This document shows positions 18,964 through 26,139 of a DNA stretch of 64,000 bases, piece by piece (within the stretch, counting starts at the first letter, position 1; each line of letters opens with the position of its first letter). The translations under genes and the position numbers were made by a program. Origin of the DNA: Massilia sp. NR 4-1 (GTDB lineage Bacteria > Pseudomonadota > Gammaproteobacteria > Burkholderiales > Burkholderiaceae_D); the NCBI RefSeq assembly GCF_001191005.1, contig NZ_CP012201.1, positions 1,984,001 through 2,048,000 of the forward strand. Reading direction: 5' to 3'. Below the pieces are notes generated by a model that was given only the letters and a program-made list of their open reading frames with translations, did no database searches and was not told the origin of the DNA.

Positions 18964-19473
18964 ATGACATCGCAAATCCAGTACCAACTTCAATACAAGC
19001 AATGGGCGGATAAGCGCACGCTCGATGCGGTCGAACTAATCGATTCCGTGCAATTCCCATCGGAGATTGCATTCGCCCGCCAGCAGTTGAACCATATGGT
19101 TCGAGTGGAAGAGGTTTTTCGCGCCAGGCTGCTCGAAAAACCTGAGCCGCATTCCACGTCCAACACTGAAGTGGTACCCGAGCTGGCGGAATTAAGGGAA
19201 CGCTTGTCGGCATCAAATGACTGGCTGCTGAAGTATGCCGAATCGACGCCATCCGAAATCCTGGCCGGGAAAATCCACTTCCAATTTCTTGACGGGCTGG
19301 ATGGAACGCTGAGCCGCGAAGAAATACTCTTCCATATGGTCAACCATGGCACCTATCACCGCGGTGCAATCGGCCGGGCTTTGGACCTTGCCGGCGGACT
19401 GCGTCCAGCTGATACATACACCGTCTTCATTCACGCCATGGAACCAAAACGGCGATTACCTCCCGGCAACTAA
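18964..19473 (+). CDS. DinB family protein
   Basis: A 169-residue four-helix-bundle protein of the DinB/YfiT superfamily, whose members are metal-dependent thiol transferases or stress proteins. The three-His metal site is likely formed by His in QQLNHMVRVEE and the two in MVNHGTYHRGA. It starts 14 bases after NADAR on the same strand. Base composition is more AT-rich than the flanking core genes. Confidence 0.85.
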   Translation: MTSQIQYQLQYKQWADKRTLDAVELIDSVQFPSEIAFARQQLNHMVRVEEVFRARLLEKPEPHSTSNTEVVPELAELRERLSASNDWLLKYAESTPSEILAGKIHFQFLDGLDGTLSREEILFHMVNHGTYHRGAIGRALDLAGGLRPADTYTVFIHAMEPKRRLPPGN

Positions 19474-19507
19474 ACAGTGTCGCTTCGCGATTGACCCCGA
19501 GGTTCCA

Positions 19508-19527
19508 GGCCAACGTTCAGATAGCAC
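19508..19527 (+). repeat. Recurrent spacer motif, copy 1
   Basis: GGCCAACGTTCAGATAGCAC lies between the DinB gene and the next small gene. It resembles the motifs at 21261, 21704 and 21991. A preceding TCGCTTCGCGA could fold. Confidence 0.4.
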
Positions 19528-19557
19528 CTATGGAAAGCTGTTATTGGAGAATAAACA

Positions 19558-19914
19558 ATGAACTCACCAGGAACGTTAGCCGGCCAACAGCAAACGCCAA
19601 ACATGCTTGAATTTGAGAAGCAAGAAATCATCGAGGTGCTCAGAAACATCGAAGGAATTGTCGTTTCCTTGGACCGCCTTACGATGGCCCACGCAGATAT
19701 GCCGGAAGACATGTGGAAAGAGGCGGTGTTTGAATACTTCCTGAAGTCCAAGGCGCTGATGTCCCTTCCATCATGCCGAGAAATTCTGTCAGCTCCGTTT
19801 TCTACGGAACTGGGAGATGACGATATGGGTGAGCTGGAACGTGCTATGGATGGCGTAGAGTATTGGTCCTACAAGGACTTCATGTCTAAGCATTCAGCAA
19901 AGTCCGAGCCATAA
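19558..19914 (+). CDS. Hypothetical protein
   Basis: A 118-residue acidic, mainly helical protein (MNSPGTLAGQQQTPNMLEFE at the start). Family not recognised. A GGAG lies 13 bases before the ATG. No signal peptide or membrane helix is seen. It belongs to the series of same-strand small genes between 18.1 and 23.0 kb. Confidence 0.6.
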   Translation: MNSPGTLAGQQQTPNMLEFEKQEIIEVLRNIEGIVVSLDRLTMAHADMPEDMWKEAVFEYFLKSKALMSLPSCREILSAPFSTELGDDDMGELERAMDGVEYWSYKDFMSKHSAKSEP

Positions 19915-20084
19915 AAGGTACTAGTCCAGACGGTATCTGACATGAACTGTTAGATGAGTTAGAGTTCTGAGATGTCGCTACCGGCAGCAGCAGACAGTCA
20001 CTAGCTAGCCAGCCTGGCATCCTTGGCTTAATACCTTAGTGATAATGCATAGCAAATTTCGACATAAATGACACGTTGAGCATA

Positions 20085-20393
20085 ATGGATACGAATCAGT
20101 TGAAAAAAATGAAGCGACACCGTCGGACCTATCGCTTCATGGGCTTTACCTGGGCATTGGTTGGTGCGAAGCTCTTGTTTAGTTTTGTCCCTTTGCTGTT
20201 TGATCCAGCCAGCACTATTTCATCAAACGGTGTACTTACTAGCGACATGGGAACCAAGGTTTCAGCAGTTGTCTTTTGCGGAGCATTCGTTGTTGCTGGG
20301 CTTTGCTTCCTTTTTGTACCAGATCGGCTATTGGATCGCCTGTTCATTTGGCGGCAGTCAATGCTTTCCCAATTTACGTTCTGGCGCAAATAG
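20085..20393 (+). CDS. Hypothetical small membrane protein
   Basis: About 102 residues from the ATG at 20085 (MDTNQLKKMKRHRRTYRFMG); a TTG three codons upstream is an alternative. A basic N-terminus is followed by two hydrophobic stretches (about residues 20-40 and 60-80) and a short basic tail. Function unknown. The coding call rests on hydrophobic pattern and spacing, and an overlapping frame exists, so it is moderate. Confidence 0.5.
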   Translation: MDTNQLKKMKRHRRTYRFMGFTWALVGAKLLFSFVPLLFDPASTISSNGVLTSDMGTKVSAVVFCGAFVVAGLCFLFVPDRLLDRLFIWRQSMLSQFTFWRK

Positions 20394-20535
20394 AATGGCT
20401 GCATCGTTCCAGCCCCAACAGCTCAATCAAACAATCAACCGGACGCGCTGTCGCCCGCCGGTTATCGGTCACGTTGTGGCTGCCAGTTCGCAACGGATAA
20501 CAATGGCTTGCGATAAAAATGGAGGATGACCTTAA

Positions 20536-20886
20536 TTGAAACGCTGGTATTTCGCGACCCTGCTCGCGCTCATTGCTCATCAAATTGATGCTGCATACTG
20601 GCATGAATGGAACATGTTTGGAGTGCCTGGAGGAATACAAGGATTCTTGGTCTTCAACGGATGCGCAGTCGGTGCGCTTCTATGGGGTTATCGCAGCGTG
20701 TTATTGCAACGACGTTCGGCAAGAATTTGGTCCAAGGTTTGCGGAATGGTGGGGTTAGGCACACTCGCCATACACGCTGCTTTTGCTTTCACCGGCAGGC
20801 ATGAGTTCGCCTTGCCGCTTTCGATATTTTGTATTGTTGCCTCCGGCGCGCTAGGCTTGTTCTTGCTTACGAAAACGAAGGTGTAA
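20536..20886 (+). CDS. Small membrane protein, DUF6713-like
   Basis: A 116-residue protein with four hydrophobic segments; LLALIAHQIDAAYWHEW and GGIQGFLVFN are the features I associate with DUF6713 proteins. It begins with TTG at 20536, supported by GGAGGA ten bases upstream. Function unknown; it is an inner-membrane protein by composition. Confidence 0.62.
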   Translation: MKRWYFATLLALIAHQIDAAYWHEWNMFGVPGGIQGFLVFNGCAVGALLWGYRSVLLQRRSARIWSKVCGMVGLGTLAIHAAFAFTGRHEFALPLSIFCIVASGALGLFLLTKTKV

Positions 20887-20934
20887 GTTCGGCCAAAAGC
20901 GGTCTGGCGCGGAAATTTTTTAATAGGATTTGGT

Positions 20935-21258
20935 TTGGGTATCGTCAAGTTAGTACCTCTGTTTTTCATAACAGCTTTGGCAGAAATCGTAGGTTGCTAT
21001 CTACCGTGGCTGGTGCTCAAACAGGGAAAGTCAATGTGGCTCCTCATACCTGCCAGTTTTTCGTTGGGACTATTTGCATGGTTTTTAACCCTGCATCCCT
21101 CTGCTGCTGGCCGTACCTATGCAGCCTACGGCGGCGCTTATATTGGCGTGGCTCTGCTATGGCTGCGATTTGTCGATGGCGTTCAGTTAACCCGCTTCGA
21201 CTTCTTTGGAGCTGCTCTTGCTTTGATTGGGATGGCCATCATTGCATTGCAGCCGTAA
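20935..21258 (+). CDS. ynfA: YnfA/UPF0060 family small membrane protein
   Basis: A 107-residue four-helix membrane protein that closely follows E. coli YnfA: ALAEIVGCYLPWL, FLTLHPSAAGRTYAAYGG and WLRFVDGVQLT are family hallmarks. Proteins of this family resemble small multidrug-resistance transporters; the native role is unsettled. The start is a TTG at 20935 with AGGA at 20925-20928. Confidence 0.9.
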   Translation: MGIVKLVPLFFITALAEIVGCYLPWLVLKQGKSMWLLIPASFSLGLFAWFLTLHPSAAGRTYAAYGGAYIGVALLWLRFVDGVQLTRFDFFGAALALIGMAIIALQP

Positions 21259-21260
21259 TC

Positions 21261-21280
21261 GGTCAACAGCAGACATCGCT
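21261..21280 (+). repeat. Recurrent spacer motif, copy 2
   Basis: GGTCAACAGCAGACATCGCT begins two bases after the ynfA stop codon. It matches the motifs after other small genes in this block. Confidence 0.5.
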
Positions 21281-21301
21281 GAAAGAAAGACATAGCGTCA
21301 T

Positions 21302-21694
21302 ATGGAAAAAGTCACAGCGGAAGCACTGGAGCCTAGGTTTGCGTTTCCAAAAGGGACTGAAATCGGTCGTATAGAACAATTTCAATGCGTGTTGAAAATT
21401 CACGTCGCTGATGTAAGCGGAGAACTTGGATGTTTGGTGACTTTTGAAAACCCGCTCGGCTTTAGAGTTGTTGACGAGCGGAACCTTATGGAATATTGGC
21501 CAGTGTGCTCAACCCGAGTGGGCTGGCTGTTTCGTGTTCTAAGCGGTGGCTGGTTGGACCAAGAGCGTACCCGCAGAGGAAGCCTTTTGCTTGATATGTA
21601 TCCGGATGTGAAAGAATATTTGATTGCCGGGATAAATGATTGCGTCTCTGTATTTAGTGCAGAGATGCCGAAACTGAGCGCTTATCAGCGGTAG
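21302..21694 (+). CDS. Hypothetical protein
   Basis: A 130-residue soluble protein starting MEKVTAEALEPRFAFPKGTE. It has a mixed alpha/beta pattern with several tryptophans (TRVGWLFRVLSGGWLDQERT). No family recognised; the size and composition resemble small immunity-like proteins, which is only an impression. It lies between two copies of the spacer motif. Confidence 0.55.
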   Translation: MEKVTAEALEPRFAFPKGTEIGRIEQFQCVLKIHVADVSGELGCLVTFENPLGFRVVDERNLMEYWPVCSTRVGWLFRVLSGGWLDQERTRRGSLLLDMYPDVKEYLIAGINDCVSVFSAEMPKLSAYQR

Positions 21695-21703
21695 TCTTCT
21701 GAC

Positions 21704-21720
21704 GGCCAACAGCCGACACC
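21704..21720 (+). repeat. Recurrent spacer motif, copy 3
   Basis: GGCCAACAGCCGACACC, nine bases after the stop of the preceding small gene; matches copies at 21261 and 21991. Confidence 0.5.
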
Positions 21721-21748
21721 CATAAATTGATATTGTTTTAGGAGTTCT

Positions 21749-21979
21749 ATGTGGCCGTTTTCGAAGCGATCTGAGAAACCTAGGCAGCCCGACATGCCGA
21801 CACCAGAAATGGTTGCAGAGGCCAAGCGCAACCCGAATGGTTGGGTATATAAGATTGAAGGCAAGTTCGGCCCCAATGATGCCGTGCCTCCCGAGAGTAT
21901 TGTCGGCGCATACAAGGTGGATGAGAATGGACAGCTGACCGGTGAGTTTCAGGTCAATCCGAATTATCGGAAGGCGTGA
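21749..21979 (+). CDS. Small hypothetical protein
   Basis: A 76-residue protein beginning MWPFSKRSEKPRQPDMPTPE with a clear internal domain (GWVYKIEGKFGPNDAVPPES). A TAGGAG stands eight bases before the ATG. No membrane helix. Family not named; the pattern AxVPPExIxGAYKVDxNG suggests a short conserved domain. Confidence 0.62.
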   Translation: MWPFSKRSEKPRQPDMPTPEMVAEAKRNPNGWVYKIEGKFGPNDAVPPESIVGAYKVDENGQLTGEFQVNPNYRKA

Positions 21980-21990
21980 TGTCGCGAGTC

Positions 21991-22010
21991 GGCCATTAGC
22001 AGACGTCATT
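21991..22010 (+). repeat. Recurrent spacer motif, copy 4
   Basis: GGCCATTAGCAGACGTCATT, 11 bases after the stop of the 76-residue gene; matches copies at 21261 and 21704. Confidence 0.5.
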
Positions 22011-22041
22011 GCTTAAACCTACATTCACAACCAAGAAGTCA

Positions 22042-22938
22042 ATGAATCTGCCAAATTTCTTTCATCTATTCGATGACGCCACTCGAAACTGGGATATGGT
22101 AAAACTGGGTCTCAGTACATTTGCAGGTGCTGGCACTGCAATCTGGGTAGCACGTCACAATGAATCACGAAAGCTCCACCGAGAGAGTGTCGCAGCTGGA
22201 AACCTTGCTCTGTTAGCGCTACGGGATCAGATTAATGATTTCCTAGTGTTTCGAAAGAGGTTCAGACACGACGTGGCTAACCCAGCTAGAGGGCCAGTGG
22301 CACCAGTGTATATGCTCGTGCAGCCAATGTTCTTTCAATACGCTGAATCGGTCGTAGATTTTTCCTCGCTAAGTTTTTTAATGAAACAGCGGAACAACAT
22401 ACCAAAGTTGAACCCGCTCGTCTTCAGTGCAAAGTTATATCGCGACCTAGTGAAACTGGATACCTTTCGCAATGAAACGATTCGTGAAATGCAGGAGAAG
22501 CTTGCTGAGGTCGAGCACACGAACCCAGCACGTACTGAGAAAGAAATCGAGCGCATCGTAGGGCCATTCCTGATTTCCACAGCAACCTACGTGGTCGTCG
22601 GCCTGGCACTGCATGCTCGGGACGATGAAAAAGTATATAGGCAAGCAGTCAAAGAACTTCGGGAGGCATTAATTCACACGCTGGGGCCGTGGTGGTGGCC
22701 AGATCGTCTACGGAAGCGCTGGCCTAAGCTAGTTGGACCCGCATTAATTGATTTCACGGATGGCGATCCTGATATTCAAGAAGACGCTTTACCTGCTCTC
22801 CCGCAGCAGCTGCTATCGGCCATGGAGGCGCAAGAAAAGGGAGAGCTCACTACGTCGCCAACAAACATGCCACCGTGGTACGGTTCTGCATCTAACTACT
22901 CGCAAGTGACCATCTATTTTATCCTTGCCAAACGGTAG
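22042..22938 (+). CDS. Hypothetical protein with one N-terminal membrane segment
   Basis: A 298-residue protein from the ATG at 22042 (MNLPNFFHLFDDATRNWDMV). A hydrophobic stretch near residues 20-40 (KLGLSTFAGAGTAIWVARHN) could anchor it; the rest is helical and polar. A frame extension to TTG 22009 runs into the spacer motif and is less likely. Function not recognised. It is the last gene of the AT-richer block. Confidence 0.65.
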   Translation: MNLPNFFHLFDDATRNWDMVKLGLSTFAGAGTAIWVARHNESRKLHRESVAAGNLALLALRDQINDFLVFRKRFRHDVANPARGPVAPVYMLVQPMFFQYAESVVDFSSLSFLMKQRNNIPKLNPLVFSAKLYRDLVKLDTFRNETIREMQEKLAEVEHTNPARTEKEIERIVGPFLISTATYVVVGLALHARDDEKVYRQAVKELREALIHTLGPWWWPDRLRKRWPKLVGPALIDFTDGDPDIQEDALPALPQQLLSAMEAQEKGELTTSPTNMPPWYGSASNYSQVTIYFILAKR

Positions 22939-23057
22939 CTGGGCATTGCCCCCTGTCATTCGCCGTTAGCTGCGCAATGAATACGAGGGGCGGCTTTGGG
23001 CGGTTGCTGCCGCTCACCGGACATCATCTGTTAGCTGAAGTCTAAGCCCGTGCACAT

Positions 23058-23082
23058 AAAAAAAAGGCCGCTTGCGCGGCCC
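23058..23082 (-). terminator. Rho-independent terminator of the chemoreceptor gene
   Basis: Read on the minus strand, GGGCCGC GCAA GCGGCC is followed by eight T residues. It lies 26 bases beyond the chemoreceptor stop and marks the right edge of the accessory block. Confidence 0.85.
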
Positions 23083-23107
23083 TTAAAAGCGCTCCCTGTG
23101 CGCTCCC

Positions 23108-24901
23108 TTAAAACTCTTCCCATCCATCTTCCGAAACGGTGGCTGCCACTTTTGAAGGGGTTTTGCTGCCTGCCGACAGGTCCGGGCGTTTCAGTTCGGC
23201 GCGCGCCGCAGCCGGCTTAGCTCTGGCCGCAGTGGGCTTGAACGCTGCTGCGGCCGGTGCTTTCAATGCGGCGACAGGCGCCTTGTGCACGGCCACCGGC
23301 GCGGCCGTCACAGCATTCTGATCGAGGCGGAAGACGCTGACCACCTGCGCAAGCTTGCCGGCCTGCTCTTCCAGCGAGGCGGCAGCAGCAGCGGCTTCCT
23401 CCACCAGCGCGGCATTCTGCTGGGTCACGGTATCCATCTGGCTGACCGCGGTATTAATCTGGTCGATGCCGCTGCTCTGCTCCTTGGTCGCCATCGTGAT
23501 TTCGGTCATGATGTCGGTCACGCGCTGCACGCTGGTGACGATCTCACCCATGGTCTCGCCAGCTTCCGCCACCAGCTTGCTGCCCGCGCCCACGGTTTCC
23601 ACCGACTCGCTGATCAGCTGCTTGATCTCTTTCGCCGCCGCCGCCGAGCGCTGCGCCAGATTGCGTACCTCGGATGCCACCACGGCAAAGCCGCGTCCCT
23701 GCTCGCCGGCGCGCGCCGCTTCAACGGCAGCATTCAGTGCCAGGATATTGGTCTGGAAAGCTATGCCGTCGATGACGCTGATGATGTCGACGATCTTGTT
23801 GGAGGAGGCGTTGATCGATTCCATGGTCTGTACCACGCGCGATACCACTTCGCCACCCTTCATCGCCACGCCGGAGGCCGACGCCGCCAACTGATTGGCT
23901 TGCGATGCGTTATCCGCGTTCTGGCGCACGGTGGAGGTCAGCTCTTCCATCGAGGACGCGGTTTCTTCCAGCGAGCTGGCCTGCTCCTCGGTTCGCGAAG
24001 ACAGATCCAGATTGCCGGTGGCGATCTGCGAGGAGGCGCAGGCAATCGTATCGGTGCCGGAACGCACCTGGCCGACAATGCGGATCAGGCTTTCATTCAT
24101 ATCTTTCAGTGCGCCCAGCAGCTGGCCGGTTTCTTCGGTGGTCTGGACTTCGATGCGGCTGGTCAGATCGCCCGAAGCCACGGTTTTCGCCACTTCCACC
24201 GCCTCGTTGATGGGACGGGTGATCGCCAGCGTGATATACCAGGCGCAGGCCACGGCCACGGCGATTGCCAGCAGAGCCGAGATCACCATCGTGCGCTGCG
24301 AGCTGACAGTGGCGTCCTGGCCGGCTTTTACGGCGTCGGCCGCCACATGCTTGTTCAGGTCGAGGATTTTCTTCAGCGTGGTTTCCGCCTTGGTGAACAA
24401 AGGACCGGCCGCATCGAACTGTGAATAGAACTCCGCGAACAGTTTTTTCTGCCCTTCTTCATCCTTGTTGGCCGCCAGCGCGCCAATGGTGGTGGCCAGT
24501 TTCTGGTCGGCCGCCTTCCAGGCATTCCACTCTTCGCTGAATTGCTTCCACAGCACTGCCTCCTCGGCGGTCTGCGGCAGCGGCTCGTAAGTCTTCAGAC
24601 CCGCCTCCGCGCTGGCCCAGGCCTTCTGGCGCAGGGTCAGCACCTCGGAGAAGCGCGCCTGCGACTTGTAGTCGTTTTCCCAGATCGCGGTGCGCAAGGT
24701 GGCCAGGGCCACGGCGGTCTGGCCCTCGCTCATCACGAGCAGGCCTTCCACGGAAGGCATGCGCACCTTGCCGATTTCTTCGACCGAGTTGCCGACCTTA
24801 TTAATGCCGCTGTAACCGCTGATGCCGATGATGCTTAAAGCTACCAACATAATAGCGACAAGGGTTGCCAGCTTCCATTTGATCATCAAGTTCTTAAACA
24901 C
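23108..24901 (-). CDS. Methyl-accepting chemotaxis protein
   Basis: A transmembrane chemoreceptor of about 597 residues. Order: cytoplasmic start, TM1 (ATLVAIMLVALSIIGISG), a periplasmic four-helix-bundle sensor domain of about 160 residues, TM2 (VISALLAIAVAVACAWYITL), a HAMP linker, and the long coiled-coil signalling domain with the conserved hairpin tip (GIAFQTNILALNAAVEAARA) that contacts CheA and CheW. The C-terminus DGWEEF fits the xWxxF pentapeptide that tethers CheR and CheB. The GTG at 24901 has AAGAGG upstream; an ATG at 24886 is the alternative. Ligand unknown. Confidence 0.92.
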   Translation of the reverse strand: MFKNLMIKWKLATLVAIMLVALSIIGISGYSGINKVGNSVEEIGKVRMPSVEGLLVMSEGQTAVALATLRTAIWENDYKSQARFSEVLTLRQKAWASAEAGLKTYEPLPQTAEEAVLWKQFSEEWNAWKAADQKLATTIGALAANKDEEGQKKLFAEFYSQFDAAGPLFTKAETTLKKILDLNKHVAADAVKAGQDATVSSQRTMVISALLAIAVAVACAWYITLAITRPINEAVEVAKTVASGDLTSRIEVQTTEETGQLLGALKDMNESLIRIVGQVRSGTDTIACASSQIATGNLDLSSRTEEQASSLEETASSMEELTSTVRQNADNASQANQLAASASGVAMKGGEVVSRVVQTMESINASSNKIVDIISVIDGIAFQTNILALNAAVEAARAGEQGRGFAVVASEVRNLAQRSAAAAKEIKQLISESVETVGAGSKLVAEAGETMGEIVTSVQRVTDIMTEITMATKEQSSGIDQINTAVSQMDTVTQQNAALVEEAAAAAASLEEQAGKLAQVVSVFRLDQNAVTAAPVAVHKAPVAALKAPAAAAFKPTAARAKPAAARAELKRPDLSAGSKTPSKVAATVSEDGWEEF

Positions 24902-25125
24902 GGGAGCCTCTTGCAGTAGGGAGAAAGGGATTGTGATAATTGGTGAGTATTTCCACACGGCCAGAATAGGTCTGCGTGCTTTACTGCGTCAATTGTTTTC
25001 TGCCTGTTCTGCACAAAGCGTGGCGCAAAGCACTACTCGACAGCAAGAATGCTTGGCAAGGCGGAATGATTACGCGATTTCGGCTATAGTCGCAGGAGAA
25101 AGTTGAATCAAAAACCAAGCAAAAA

Positions 25126-26100
25126 ATGGCCTATCCGATTGAAAACAAGCTGGTGATCGGCATCGCCTCCAGCGCCCTCTTCGACCTGAGCGAATCGCAC
25201 CGCGTTTACCTGGAAGAAGGCGAGGACGGCTACCGCAGTTATCAGGAGGCGCATGCCGGCACGGTGCTGGCGCGCGGCGTGGCCTTCCCCTTCATCCGCC
25301 GCTTCCTCGCCATCAACCGCCACTTCCGCAAGCAGTCGCCGGTGGAGGTGGTGCTTTTATCGCGCAACTCGCCGGAGACTGGCCTGCGCGTGATGCACTC
25401 CATCGCCCACTACGGCCTGGATATCTCGCGCGCCGCCTTCCTCACCGGCAGCGCGCCTTACACCTATCTGCCTGCCTTTAATGCTGCACTCTTCCTCAGC
25501 GCGAACGAGGACGATGTGCGCAAGGCGCTGGCGGCCGGCCATCCCGCCGGCCTGGTGCTGCCCGCACCAAACAGCGAACAGCTCGACGACACCGGCGACG
25601 CCGAATTGCGCATCGCCTTCGATTTCGACGGCGTGCTGGCCGACGATGAGTCGGAAAGCGTCTTCAAACGCAATAACGATGTAGCGGAGTTCCATGCCCA
25701 CGAGCGCCGCAACGCGGACGTGCCGCATCAACCGGGGCCGCTGGCTAATCTGTTCCGCCAGCTGCATGTGATGCAGCGCTTCGAAACCCTGCTGGCCCGG
25801 CGCCGTCCCGGCTACCGCAAGCTGCTGCGCGTGGCCATCATCACGGCCCGCAACGCACCTTCGCATGAGCGGGTGGTGACCACGCTGAAGAGCTGGGGCG
25901 TCTCGGCGCACGAGACTTTTTTCCTGGGTGGCATGGACAAGGCGCGCGTGCTGGCCATCTTCAAGCCGCATATCTTCTTCGACGACCAGCTCAGCCACCT
26001 GCAGGCGCCCGGTCTGAGCACGCCCATGGTGCATGTGCCCTTCGGCATTGCCAATCTGATTACAACGGCGTCCGACGTCCCGCCATCGCTTGGACTATAA
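25126..26100 (+). CDS. Cytosolic 5'-nucleotidase
   Basis: A 324-residue protein of the cytosolic 5'-nucleotidase 1 family (PF06189), which dephosphorylates nucleoside monophosphates. MAYPIENKLVIGIASSALFD and the central FDFDGVLADDESE, supplying the two catalytic aspartates of a HAD-like site, identify it; KPHIFFDDQLSHL near the C-terminus completes the site. It is divergent from the chemoreceptor and 39 bases ahead of mfd. Confidence 0.87.
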   Translation: MAYPIENKLVIGIASSALFDLSESHRVYLEEGEDGYRSYQEAHAGTVLARGVAFPFIRRFLAINRHFRKQSPVEVVLLSRNSPETGLRVMHSIAHYGLDISRAAFLTGSAPYTYLPAFNAALFLSANEDDVRKALAAGHPAGLVLPAPNSEQLDDTGDAELRIAFDFDGVLADDESESVFKRNNDVAEFHAHERRNADVPHQPGPLANLFRQLHVMQRFETLLARRRPGYRKLLRVAIITARNAPSHERVVTTLKSWGVSAHETFFLGGMDKARVLAIFKPHIFFDDQLSHLQAPGLSTPMVHVPFGIANLITTASDVPPSLGL

Positions 26101-26139
26101 TGCGTGGTCTGATCGTTTCCCCCAGCGCTCCAGCACCGC

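Noticed and set aside
20410..20485. An attC-like stem (CCCCAAC ... CAACCGG/CCGGTTA ... GTTGTGG) after the small membrane protein gene
   Set aside because: The outer boxes do not fit RYYYAAC/GTTRRRY, and no second site of the same form was found after other genes. Left as a possibility for a folding-based search.
18126..23057. A classical genomic island with integrase and tRNA attachment site
   Set aside because: No tRNA gene, recombinase or flanking direct repeat is visible at either edge.
24902..25030. Flagellar sigma-28 promoter ahead of the chemoreceptor (TAAAGCAC ... GCCGTGTG on the minus strand)
   Set aside because: The spacing is about 14 bases, not 11, and the -10 matches only in part.
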